A program made the position numbers and the translations under genes. The notes under the pieces are model-generated. The model had not been told where the DNA came from. It was given only the letters and a program-made list of their open reading frames with translations, and ran no database searches. 64,000 bases of DNA, taken from assembly GCF_011926545.1 (NCBI RefSeq), contig NZ_JAATIT010000004.1, forward strand, positions 186,001 through 250,000, written 5' to 3'. Shown piece after piece: positions 19,101 to 27,330 of this stretch. Each line of letters opens with the position of its first letter. Position 1 is the stretch's first letter. The stretch comes from Sphingopyxis italica (lineage in GTDB: Bacteria; Pseudomonadota; Alphaproteobacteria; Sphingomonadales; Sphingomonadaceae).

Positions 19101-19823
19101 ATGGCATATCAACCGGGACAATGGATGGTGGGGGCGCTGGCGGCGCTGGCACTCGTCCAGCCAAGCGGCGCGATGGCGCAGCCGTTCGCCGATCGGCCGA
19201 TCGGCGAGCTGAAGACCGAAGTGCGGAGCCGTTACGACGCGGCGCTGGCGATGTCGATCGATCCCGCGGTGGCTGCGGCCGATAGCAACAGCTACGCTTG
19301 GGCGTCGGAGGCGAAGGTCCAGTGCGGCATCGCGCTGGGGTTCCTGAAATCGAACAGCAAGGACGCCGAAAGCCTGCGCCGCTGCGATTTCGCCTATGGC
19401 ATGATGACCCGCGCGCCGCAGCCCGCGGCCGAGGTGCCGCTGGTGCCGCCGCCGCCGAGCACCGAAAACTGCCCGCCCGAGGTCGCCTCGACCTTCTATT
19501 TCGACTGGGATTCGACCACTCCGCCCGTCGACGCGGCGCAATCGGTCGCTTTCATGGCCGAAAATCGCGCGCGCTGCGGCTGGGCGCACTTCACCGTTGT
19601 CGGCCACACCGACCGGTCGGGCCCCGATAGCTATAACGACGGCCTCGCCCTGCGCCGCGCGCACGCGATCGCCGACATGATGGGCGGCGCGGGCATTCCG
19701 GCGGGCACGATCGCCGTCTCGGGAATGGGCGAGCGCCAGCCGCGCGTCCAGACCGTCGACGGCCAGCGGACGCCGGAAAACCGGCGCGTCGAAGTCGAAG
19801 TAAACGGGATGGGGGGACAGTGA
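19101..19823 (+). CDS. OmpA-family peptidoglycan-binding protein
   Basis: A 240-residue exported protein. It has an N-terminal signal peptide ending near AMAQP (about 28), a middle region of about 100 residues with a proline-rich linker (VPLVPPPPSTENCPPE), and a C-terminal OmpA-like domain (about 135-238). The domain contains FYFDWDSTTPP, VVGHTDRSGPDSYNDGLALRRA and ENRRVEVEV, the peptidoglycan-contacting motifs. It lies 48 bp after the adhesin and overlaps the TolC gene by one base (TGATG). The context suggests it ties the secretion channel or adhesin to the cell wall; that role is inferred. Confidence 0.88.
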   Translation: MAYQPGQWMVGALAALALVQPSGAMAQPFADRPIGELKTEVRSRYDAALAMSIDPAVAAADSNSYAWASEAKVQCGIALGFLKSNSKDAESLRRCDFAYGMMTRAPQPAAEVPLVPPPPSTENCPPEVASTFYFDWDSTTPPVDAAQSVAFMAENRARCGWAHFTVVGHTDRSGPDSYNDGLALRRAHAIADMMGGAGIPAGTIAVSGMGERQPRVQTVDGQRTPENRRVEVEVNGMGGQ

Positions 19824-21217
19824 TGAAAGCGCAACATAAGCTCGCCGGCTTCGCTTCGGCGCTCGCCATGTCGCTTTTCGCCGCCTCGGCTTCGGCCGAG
19901 CCGACCAGCATGCAGAATGTCATGGCGGTCGCGATCGATTCGAACCCGCAAATCCATCAGGCGGAGATGAACAAGCAGGCGATCGAGTTCGAGCTCGAAC
20001 AGGCGAAGGGCCTCTATCTGCCCCGCATCACGCTCGAAATGTCGGCGGGCGTCCGGCGGCTCGAAAATTCGACGCGCCGTGCGCTCGGCATCGCCGGCGA
20101 CGAACTCTATCCGCTCGAAGCCGGGATCCGCGCCGAGCAGACTCTGATCGATTTCGGCCGCCGCCGCGGCGAGAAATTGCGCCAGGCGGCGCGCGTCGAC
20201 GGCGCCGCGCTGCGCGTCGTCGAACGCTCCGAATTCATCGCGCTCCAAAGCGCGCGGCAATATCTCGACGTCCTGCTCCAGCAGCGCGTCGTCGCCGCCG
20301 CCGAGGACAATATGACCTTTCACAACAGCCTTGTCTCGGACCTGTCGAGCGGGGTGAGCGCGGGTTCGATCAGCATCGCCGACCTCCAGCAGGCGCAGGA
20401 ACGCGCCAAGGCGGCGAGCGTGCGCGTCAGCGAAGCGAAGGAGGCGCTGCAAAATGCCAGGATCGAACTGCTCGCGTTGAGCGGGCTTCAGGTCGACGAG
20501 GTGCAGATGCCGCCGGCGATGGCCGAAAAGCTCCCCGGCAGCCTCAGCGAAGCCGTCGGCCTCACCCGCGCGCGGCACCCCAAGGTGCTCGAAGCGCAAG
20601 CCGATGTCGACGCCGCCAATGCCGAAGCGAAGAAGGCGAAGGGCGATTTCGCCCCGACGATCGGCCTCGAACTGTCGGGCCGGATCGGCGACGATATCGA
20701 TGCCTTCCGCGGCGAAACGAACGACCTGCTCGGCCGCGTCGTGCTGCGCTGGGATATTTTCGACGGCGGGATCAACCGTGCGAAATATCAGGAGATGGTG
20801 CGCCGCGCGAGCGAGAGCCGTTTCCGCCTGCACGAAACCGAACGCAATGCCGAGGCCGATACGCGCCGCGCGTGGAACGCCCGTGAGACGCAGACCGCGG
20901 TGTTCCGCGACCTGGTCGATCAGAGCAAGTCGACCGACGAGCTGTTGCTCTCCTATCGCGAGCAATTTTCGGTCGGCCGCCGCTCGCTGCTCGACGTGCT
21001 CGACGCGCAGAACACGCGCTTCAACGTTCAGGTCCGCGCTGAAACCGCGCGCTTTTCGGAGATGTTCGCGGTCTATCAGATCCTCGCTTCGACCAACAAT
21101 CTGCTCGACGCGTTCGACCTGACCGCCCCCGAATCGCGCCGCGTCTATGCGCGCGAAGAGGTCGGTTACGGCCCGCCGGCGCCCGCCGAGCTTCAGCGTC
21201 GCCGCTACCCGCAATGA
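19823..21217 (+). CDS. lapE: TolC-family outer-membrane channel of the adhesin type I secretion system
   Basis: A 464-residue outer-membrane efflux protein with signal peptide (cleavage near SASAEP) and two OEP repeats rich in coiled-coil segments (about 145-215 and 325-400). ATG 19823 is used because it overlaps the preceding stop; an in-frame GTG one codon earlier is possible. It follows the OmpA gene and precedes the ABC transporter by 36 bp. In Lap-type systems this component is LapE. No truncation is visible. Confidence 0.9.
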   Translation: MKAQHKLAGFASALAMSLFAASASAEPTSMQNVMAVAIDSNPQIHQAEMNKQAIEFELEQAKGLYLPRITLEMSAGVRRLENSTRRALGIAGDELYPLEAGIRAEQTLIDFGRRRGEKLRQAARVDGAALRVVERSEFIALQSARQYLDVLLQQRVVAAAEDNMTFHNSLVSDLSSGVSAGSISIADLQQAQERAKAASVRVSEAKEALQNARIELLALSGLQVDEVQMPPAMAEKLPGSLSEAVGLTRARHPKVLEAQADVDAANAEAKKAKGDFAPTIGLELSGRIGDDIDAFRGETNDLLGRVVLRWDIFDGGINRAKYQEMVRRASESRFRLHETERNAEADTRRAWNARETQTAVFRDLVDQSKSTDELLLSYREQFSVGRRSLLDVLDAQNTRFNVQVRAETARFSEMFAVYQILASTNNLLDAFDLTAPESRRVYAREEVGYGPPAPAELQRRRYPQ

Positions 21218-21253
21218 TCGTCGGTGGATTGATTCCAAATAGAAAAATTTGAC

Positions 21254-23401
21254 ATGTTCCAGGATCAATCCACGATTGCGCGTATCGGCAAGGAGGCGCC
21301 GGGCGATCCGCTGATCGCCTGCATCCTCTTCGTCGCGCAGCATTTCGGGCAAAATTTTCAGCGCGGGGCGCTGTCGGCGCTCGCGCGCGACGAACGCGGC
21401 TTCCTCCCCTTTCATCAGGCCGAGGCCGCGCTCGACCTGTGCTTGATCAACAACGAGCGGCTCGATGCGCGCAAGGTGCGGCATCTCGCGCGCGAGCTGC
21501 CCGCGATCGTCCGCCGCAGCGACGGCAGCTGCGCGGTGCTGCTCGAGGCGAAGGACGAACAATATCTCGTCTGGGAACCCGGCGCCGCCGCGCCCTTCTG
21601 GGCCGACGAGGCCTCGGTCGAGGACAGTTACGCCGGACAGGCGGTCGCGGTCGCCGCCGACCCGACCGCGATCCGCGCCGAGGAACGGCCGTGGGACGAG
21701 GCCGCGAAGCGCCACTGGTTCTGGAGCGAAGTGCGGCGGATGCGCCGTTCCTTCTATCCCGTGCTCGGCGCGGCGCTGATGATCAACCTGCTCGGCTTCG
21801 CGCTGCCGCTGTTCACGATGAACGTCTATGACCGCGTCATCCCGAACAAGGCGGTGTCGAGCCTCTGGGTGCTCGCGATCGGCGCGCTGCTCGCCTTCGC
21901 GATCGAATTCACGCTGCGTCTCGCGCGCGCGACCTTGCTCGACGATCTCGGCCGCGACCTCGACGTCAAATTGTCGGAGAAGATTTTTTCGAAGGTGCTG
22001 AACATGCCGCTCGCCGACCGGCGCGGCAGCACCGGGATGCTCGCGCGCCGCGTTTCGGAATTCGAATCGGTGCGCGATTTCTTCGCCTCGACGACGATCG
22101 TGCTGATCGTCGACCTCGCCTTCCTCTTCCTTTTCCTGATCATGATCGCGGTGCTCGCCGGCTGGCTCGCGCTCGTTCCGCTCGCGATCATCGCCGCGAT
22201 GGGCGTCGCGGGCTTTTTTCTCCAGCGGCGCATGATGCAGGCCTCGCTCGACAATCAGGCCGACATGAGCATCCAGCACGCGATGCTCGTCGAGGCGATC
22301 GGCGGCGCCGAAACGGTCAAGAGCTGCGCCGCCGAGGGGCAGGTGCTCGGCCAGTGGCGCCGGATGGTCGACACCAGCGCGCGGACGCAGGCGGTGATGC
22401 GCCGCACCGGCGCCGCCGCGATCAACCTCGCGACGCTCGGCCAGCAATTTTCGGGTCTCGCGCTCGTCGTTGGCGGTTTCTATCTCTTCGACGCGGGCAA
22501 GATTTCGATGGGCGCGATCATCGCGATCGTCATGCTCGCCGGCCGCTCGATGGCGCCCGTCGGCCAGCTCGCTTTCCTGATGACGCGCGGGCGCCAGGCG
22601 CTGACGACGATGGCGAGCATCCAGCAGATGATCGAAGCGGGCGACGAACGCCGCATGGGCAGCAGCGCGCTGAACCTGACGATCGACAAAGGCGACGTCT
22701 CGGTCGAAGGGCTGTGTTTCACCTATCCCGGCGCCGCGGCGCCGTCGCTCATCGGCATCGACCTCAAGATCGCGGCGGGCGAGCGGATCGCGGTCGTCGG
22801 CCGCGTCGCGTCGGGCAAGTCGACGCTCGGGCGCCTGCTCTGCGGCCTCTATGCGCCCGAGGCGGGCAATATCTTCATCGACGGGCTCGACAGCCGCCAG
22901 CATTCGCCGATCTACCTGCGCTCGCAATTCCGCTTCGTCGGGCAGGACGCGGTGCTGTTCAGCGGCTCGATCAAGCAGAATATGCAATATTGCGCGCCGG
23001 CCGCGACCGATGCCGAGCTGCTCGCGACCTTGCAGTCGATCGGCGCCGACCGCTTCATGGGCCGCGACGAAACCGGGCTCGACCGAGGGGCGGGCGAGCG
23101 CGGCGGGCAGCTTTCGGGCGGCCAGCGCGGCTTCCTCACCATCGCGCGCGCGCTCGCCTCGCCCTCGCGCCTGCTCTTCCTCGACGAACCGACCGGCGCG
23201 ATGGACACGCAGAGCGAGCGGCTGTTCATCGAGGCGCTCGATAGCGCGGTTGCGAAATCGCAGACGCTGATCATCGCGACGCACCGCGAGGCGATCCTCC
23301 AGATGTGCGACCGCATCATCGTCATCGACGGCGGCCGCATCGTCGCCGACGGCCCGCGCGCCGAAATCCTCGCGCGGACGAGCAGGGAAGCTGCATCATG
23401 A
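21254..23401 (+). CDS. lapB: Type I secretion ABC transporter/permease with C39-like domain
   Basis: A 715-residue half-transporter of the HlyB/LapB type. Residues about 1-135 form a C39-like domain without the catalytic DCG motif (DPLIACILFVAQ instead), so it should bind rather than cleave substrate. Six transmembrane helices follow (about 165-440), then the ATPase: Walker A GRVASGKST near 516-524, signature QLSGGQ near 618 and Walker B LLFLDEPTGAMD. The Walker A has RVA where GRIGSGKST is usual, but the key GK-S/T remains. Its stop overlaps the next start by 4 bp (ATGA). Confidence 0.94.
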   Translation: MFQDQSTIARIGKEAPGDPLIACILFVAQHFGQNFQRGALSALARDERGFLPFHQAEAALDLCLINNERLDARKVRHLARELPAIVRRSDGSCAVLLEAKDEQYLVWEPGAAAPFWADEASVEDSYAGQAVAVAADPTAIRAEERPWDEAAKRHWFWSEVRRMRRSFYPVLGAALMINLLGFALPLFTMNVYDRVIPNKAVSSLWVLAIGALLAFAIEFTLRLARATLLDDLGRDLDVKLSEKIFSKVLNMPLADRRGSTGMLARRVSEFESVRDFFASTTIVLIVDLAFLFLFLIMIAVLAGWLALVPLAIIAAMGVAGFFLQRRMMQASLDNQADMSIQHAMLVEAIGGAETVKSCAAEGQVLGQWRRMVDTSARTQAVMRRTGAAAINLATLGQQFSGLALVVGGFYLFDAGKISMGAIIAIVMLAGRSMAPVGQLAFLMTRGRQALTTMASIQQMIEAGDERRMGSSALNLTIDKGDVSVEGLCFTYPGAAAPSLIGIDLKIAAGERIAVVGRVASGKSTLGRLLCGLYAPEAGNIFIDGLDSRQHSPIYLRSQFRFVGQDAVLFSGSIKQNMQYCAPAATDAELLATLQSIGADRFMGRDETGLDRGAGERGGQLSGGQRGFLTIARALASPSRLLFLDEPTGAMDTQSERLFIEALDSAVAKSQTLIIATHREAILQMCDRIIVIDGGRIVADGPRAEILARTSREAAS

Positions 23402-24480
23402 TCCCCGAACTCCACATCGGGCGCGACGGCGCCGCGCGCGCCGAAGCGCCTTGGGCCGATGGCGATAGGCGAGGCCCGTCGAAGCATCTCAAGCTCGTCC
23501 TGCTCGGTCTTGCGCTGGCTGCCGCCGCAATCCTCTTCGCCGCATCGAACGACCGCCTGTCGCGCTTCGTGGCGGGCTGGAACGCCGACCCGGCTCAAAC
23601 CGCGAAGGCCGCGAAGCAAAAGGCGATCGCGAAGCTGATCACCGAGACCGAAACCGACTCGATCGTCCCGGCGGCCGAGGGCGCCGACGCCGTCGCGCGC
23701 AACGCGCTGCTCCCGCTATCGACGCTGCCGGTCGAGGCGGCACGGCCCTTCACGATGCCGACGATCTCGCTGGCGCAGGCGACCAACGCGCAGCGCTGCC
23801 TGACGCAGGCGATCTATTATGAAGCCGCGACCGAATCCGACGCGGGCCAGGCGGCGGTCGCGCAGGTCATCCTCAACCGGATGAAGCACCCCGCCTATCC
23901 GAACACCGTGTGCGGCGTCATCTATCAGGGCAGTTCGCGCCCCGGATGCCAGTTCAGCTTCGCGTGCGACGGATCGATGCGCCGCCCGCCGGTCCCCGCG
24001 CTGTGGCGCCGTTCGGCCGAGATCGCGCGCGCCGCGCTGTCGGGCCATGTCGAGGCGAGCGTCGGCATGGCGACGCATTATCACGCCAATTATGTGCTGC
24101 CGCGCTGGGCGCCCAAACTCACCAAGATCGAACAGATCGGCGCGCATATCTTCTATCGCTGGCCGGGATCGTGGGGCAAGCCGCGCGCCTTTTCGGACGC
24201 CTATGCCGGCGCCGAATTTATCCCCGCCTTCAGCCAGCTCTATCAGGGCGGCAGCGCCGCCGCCGACGCTCTGCCCGGCGAAGCGATCGCGGCCCCGGGC
24301 GCGCCGCCGCCGCGCGACCCGACCGACCACCGCGCCGACAATGACGTCGGCGGCCGCGTCGACGTCAGCAAGGGCTGGGTCCCCAACATCCCCGACCCGG
24401 CGCAAAGCCAGTCGCGGTTCGACAGCCTGACGAGCCAGCAGGGCGCCGCCGCCGCGCCCGAATCGCAGCCCGGATCATAG
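23398..24480 (+). CDS. SleB-type cell-wall hydrolase within the secretion operon
   Basis: A 360-residue protein with one transmembrane helix at about 31-49 (LKLVLLGLALAAAAILFAAS), so probably inner-membrane anchored with the rest in the periplasm. Residues about 134-245 match the SleB/Hydrolase_2 fold: CLTQAIYYEAATES with the likely catalytic glutamate E142, and QAAVAQVILNRMKHPAYP. A low-complexity tail follows. Start ATG 23398 is set by the ATGA overlap with the ABC transporter; the stop is 2 bp before the HlyD gene. A peptidoglycan hydrolase here is unusual; it may open the wall for the secretion channel (inference). Confidence 0.87.
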   Translation: MIPELHIGRDGAARAEAPWADGDRRGPSKHLKLVLLGLALAAAAILFAASNDRLSRFVAGWNADPAQTAKAAKQKAIAKLITETETDSIVPAAEGADAVARNALLPLSTLPVEAARPFTMPTISLAQATNAQRCLTQAIYYEAATESDAGQAAVAQVILNRMKHPAYPNTVCGVIYQGSSRPGCQFSFACDGSMRRPPVPALWRRSAEIARAALSGHVEASVGMATHYHANYVLPRWAPKLTKIEQIGAHIFYRWPGSWGKPRAFSDAYAGAEFIPAFSQLYQGGSAAADALPGEAIAAPGAPPPRDPTDHRADNDVGGRVDVSKGWVPNIPDPAQSQSRFDSLTSQQGAAAAPESQPGS

Positions 24481-24482
24481 CC

Positions 24483-25742
24483 ATGGGCATCGTCAAATTT
24501 TGGCAACGCCTCCGCGGCAGCGAGCAGATCATGGTTGCGGCCGCCGCCGGAATCGTCCTCTTCCTGCTATGGGCGAGCATCGCGCGCGTCGATGAGGTGT
24601 CGCGCGGGCAGGGGCGGGTGATCCCCTCGTCGAAGGTGCAGATCATCCAGTCGGCCGAGCCCTCGACGATCCGCGAAATCCTCGTCCGCTCGGGGCAGAC
24701 GGTGAAGAAGGGCCAGCTCCTCGTCCGCCTCGACAATACGACCTCGCAGTCCGAGCTCGGCCAGCTCGAAACCGAAAACGCCCGCCTCGCCCAGCGCGCG
24801 GCGCGCCTCGCGGGCGAAGGCGGCAGCGGCGCCGGCTGCACCGGAACGAACTGCGGCGACGAAGCGCGCCTCGCCGAAGTGCGGCGCTCGTCGCTGCAAA
24901 GCCAGCTCGCCGCGCTCTCGGCCAGCGTCGAACAGCGCCGCCGCGACATGGCCGAAGCGCAGGCGACCGCCTCGTCGCTCGAAAGCAGCCTCCGCCTCGC
25001 GCGCGAACAGGTGGGGATGCTCGCGCCGCTCGCGGCGAAGGGCGTCGTGCCGCAGACCGAGCTTCTCAGCGCGCAGCGCGAGGTCGTCGATATTCAGGGC
25101 CGGCTCGCCGCGGCGCGCCAGGCGATCTCGCGGTCGCAGGCGGCGGTGCGCGAGGCGAGCGCCGAGGTGCAGCGCGCGCGCTTCGACTTCCAGCAGGAGG
25201 CGCTTAACGAACGCAGCCAGCTGAGGACGAAAATGGCGGTCAATGAGGAGACGATCCGCGGCGCCGAAGGCCGGCTCGCGCGCTCCGAAATCCGCTCGCC
25301 GGCGCGCGGCGTCGTCAACGACCTGCTCGTCAACACCTTGGGCGGCTATGTGAATGCGGGCGAACAGATCATGCAGGTCGTGCCGCTCGGCGACAAATTG
25401 CTCATCGAAACGCGCGTCACCCCGCGCGACATCGCCTTCATCAAGGTCGGCGACCCCGCGAACGTCAAGGTCACCGCCTATGATTTCTCGATCTATGGCG
25501 GCCTCAACGGCAAGGTCGTCCGCGTCTCGGCCGACAGCATCTATGACGAGGTCGAGCGGCAGGCCTATTTCACCGTCGTCGTCGAAACGACGAACGCCTA
25601 TCTGACCTCGAACGGCCGCCGGCTCCCGATCACGCCGGGTATGTTATGCGATGTCGAGATCGTGACCGGCAAGAAATCGGTGCTGAGCTATTTGCTGAAA
25701 CCGGTCTTGAAGGTCAGCGGATCGGCGCTCACCGAACGCTGA
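24483..25742 (+). CDS. lapC: HlyD-family membrane-fusion protein
   Basis: A 419-residue periplasmic adaptor linking the ABC transporter to the TolC-like channel. It has a short cytoplasmic start, a membrane helix at about 17-36, a biotinyl-lipoyl-like half (SEPSTIREILVRSGQTVKKG), a long coiled-coil hairpin (about 90-255), the second lipoyl half (RSPARGVVNDLLVNTLGG) and the C-terminal beta-barrel domain (VTAYDFSIYGGLNGKVVRVS). The last 55 bp overlap the convergent LapG gene. It is the last gene of the adhesin secretion operon. Confidence 0.94.
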   Translation: MGIVKFWQRLRGSEQIMVAAAAGIVLFLLWASIARVDEVSRGQGRVIPSSKVQIIQSAEPSTIREILVRSGQTVKKGQLLVRLDNTTSQSELGQLETENARLAQRAARLAGEGGSGAGCTGTNCGDEARLAEVRRSSLQSQLAALSASVEQRRRDMAEAQATASSLESSLRLAREQVGMLAPLAAKGVVPQTELLSAQREVVDIQGRLAAARQAISRSQAAVREASAEVQRARFDFQQEALNERSQLRTKMAVNEETIRGAEGRLARSEIRSPARGVVNDLLVNTLGGYVNAGEQIMQVVPLGDKLLIETRVTPRDIAFIKVGDPANVKVTAYDFSIYGGLNGKVVRVSADSIYDEVERQAYFTVVVETTNAYLTSNGRRLPITPGMLCDVEIVTGKKSVLSYLLKPVLKVSGSALTER

Positions 25743-26722
25743 TTGTTGAGAGCGAGCGTATAGTTTTTCTGCGACGCCGGGATTGCGGCGAGATTGGGTG
25801 ACGGCTGCGCGCCGCGGTAGGCATGCACCCAGCGTCGGTTGCCGCTGAACGACAGCACCGGGCGCACCGCATTGGCTTGGCTGCCGTCATAGAGCCGGTC
25901 GGTCACATTATCGAGCACCAGCTTGCCCGCATCGGTCTGAACGAGCAGAAAGGCATGGTCGGCGTTGGCGGCCAGATCGCGGAGCAGCACCAGCTTCATC
26001 CGCCCGGCATCGATCCCCGCGGCGCGCAGCATCTGCATCTTGAGGATCGCGAAATCCTCGCAATCGCCCTTGCCGCGCGCGATCGTCTGTTCGGCGGTCG
26101 CCCAGAAATCGCGCTGGCGGTAATTGCGGTCGTCACCGACATAGGCGATTTCGCGATTGACCCACTGGTTGACGCGCGCGAGCAATTCGCGCTCGTTCAG
26201 CCCCGGCGCAGCGTTCGCGCGGCGCAGCTTGCCCTGCATCAGCACTGCGGGCGCGGCGTGGCGGACGCGGTCCCAGCGGTCATCGAAACGCGTCCGCCTG
26301 ACCGGGATCGCGCGCGTGCCGAGTTCGGACGCGGGGTCGGCTTCGGCGAGCGGAGCGAAAAGCGACGACGCTCCGCAATCGGTGAGAGGCAGCGCGAAAG
26401 ACACGGCATCCCGGCTCGCAGGCTCGAGCGTCTGCCGGACGGGCGGGCGCTCGGAGCTTGCGGCGAGCGGCGCGGCGGCCGCCTGCTCCGCCCGGATGCG
26501 GTCGAGCGCGCTCGGTGCGCCGCCCAATATGGCGCGTGCGATGTCGGCCGCGGGTGCAGCGCCTGCGGCGACAGGGCAAGCGGCCTTACCGCCTGTGACC
26601 GACTTCGCGTTGACCAGCTTCGGCGCGGCATGCGCCGCCGACGGCGTCAGCGCGAGGACGGCAAATGCCACCGAAGCGGCAAGCCACCGCGACTCGGAAA
26701 CAGGATGGGCGGATTTGCTCAT
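25688..26722 (-). CDS. lapG: LapG-type periplasmic cysteine protease (transglutaminase-like)
   Basis: A 344-residue exported protein with signal peptide (cleavage near AAHAAP). The C-terminal half is a bacterial transglutaminase-like cysteine peptidase: C221 in GKGDCEDFAILKMQML, H256 in ADHAFLLV and D271 in LVLDN form the expected triad, with spacing close to Pseudomonas LapG. The N-terminal extension (about 33-145) is longer than usual. LapG proteins cut the retention module of LapA-like adhesins to release biofilms when c-di-GMP falls. It converges with, and overlaps, the lapC-like gene by 55 bp. No LapD-type inhibitor gene is in the window. Confidence 0.9.
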   Translation of the reverse strand: MSKSAHPVSESRWLAASVAFAVLALTPSAAHAAPKLVNAKSVTGGKAACPVAAGAAPAADIARAILGGAPSALDRIRAEQAAAAPLAASSERPPVRQTLEPASRDAVSFALPLTDCGASSLFAPLAEADPASELGTRAIPVRRTRFDDRWDRVRHAAPAVLMQGKLRRANAAPGLNERELLARVNQWVNREIAYVGDDRNYRQRDFWATAEQTIARGKGDCEDFAILKMQMLRAAGIDAGRMKLVLLRDLAANADHAFLLVQTDAGKLVLDNVTDRLYDGSQANAVRPVLSFSGNRRWVHAYRGAQPSPNLAAIPASQKNYTLALNNQRSVSADPLTFKTGFSK

Positions 26723-26808
26723 GCCGCCCGCTTTGCCGGGACGGGGTGAGAATCTGCTTCATGGTCATGGTAAACATAGAATTCACCATGTGCGCCGCGC
26801 CGGAGCGA

Positions 26809-27330
26809 TCAGCCCGCCGATTTGAGCGTCAGCGGCAGCGCCGCCGTCAACAGCACGACTTCGGCCGCCGCCGCGGCGACCGACTGGTTGAGCAGCCCCG
26901 CCGCGTCGCGAAAGCGCCGCGCCAGCGCATTGTCGGGGACGATGCCCAGCCCGACCTCGTTGGCGACAAGGATCAGCGTCCCGTCGAAGCGCGCGATCGC
27001 GTCGCATAATTGCCCCCCGGCGCGCGCTATGTCGGCATCGGCGAGCAGCAGGTTCGACACCCAGAGCGTCAGGCAATCGACGAGCACCACCGCCTCGCCG
27101 CCGCTCAGCGCATCGATCGCAGCGGGCAGTTCGCGCGGCGCCTCGACCGTCGACCAGCGCGCATCGCGGTCGGCCTGGTGGCGCGCGATCCGTTCGCGCA
27201 TCTCGTCGTCGAACGCCTCGGCGGTCGCGATAAAGACCGGGGCGCTCCCGGCCGCCTCGGCGCGCGCCTGTGCATAGCGGCTCTTGCCCGACCGCGCGCC
27301 GCCGATCACGAACAGCGATGCGTCGCTCAT
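26809..27330 (-). CDS. cobU: Adenosylcobinamide kinase / guanylyltransferase
   Basis: A 173-residue bifunctional enzyme that phosphorylates adenosylcobinamide and transfers GMP to it. It shows the P-loop [12 protein letters not shown] at the start, the [10 protein letters not shown] segment with the histidine that takes [15 protein letters not shown], and the family stretch [13 protein letters not shown]. It is the last gene of the cobalamin operon and overlaps cobQ by 4 bp (ATGA). No adenosyltransferase gene follows it here. Confidence 0.95.
   Translation of the reverse strand: MSDASLFVIGGARSGKSRYAQARAEAAGSAPVFIATAEAFDDEMRERIARHQADRDARWSTVEAPRELPAAIDALSGGEAVVLVDCLTLWVSNLLLADADIARAGGQLCDAIARFDGTLILVANEVGLGIVPDNALARRFRDAAGLLNQSVAAAAAEVVLLTAALPLTLKSAG

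Noticed and set aside
19631-23284. A 1217-codon minus-strand frame across the secretion genes.
   Set aside because: Opposite well-recognised tolC-like and lapB-like genes; composition is that of an antisense shadow.
26766-26790. CATGGT...ACCATG inverted repeat upstream of lapG.
   Set aside because: Arms are only 6 bp with a 13-bp spacer, and similar short pairs are expected by chance; not enough to call an operator.
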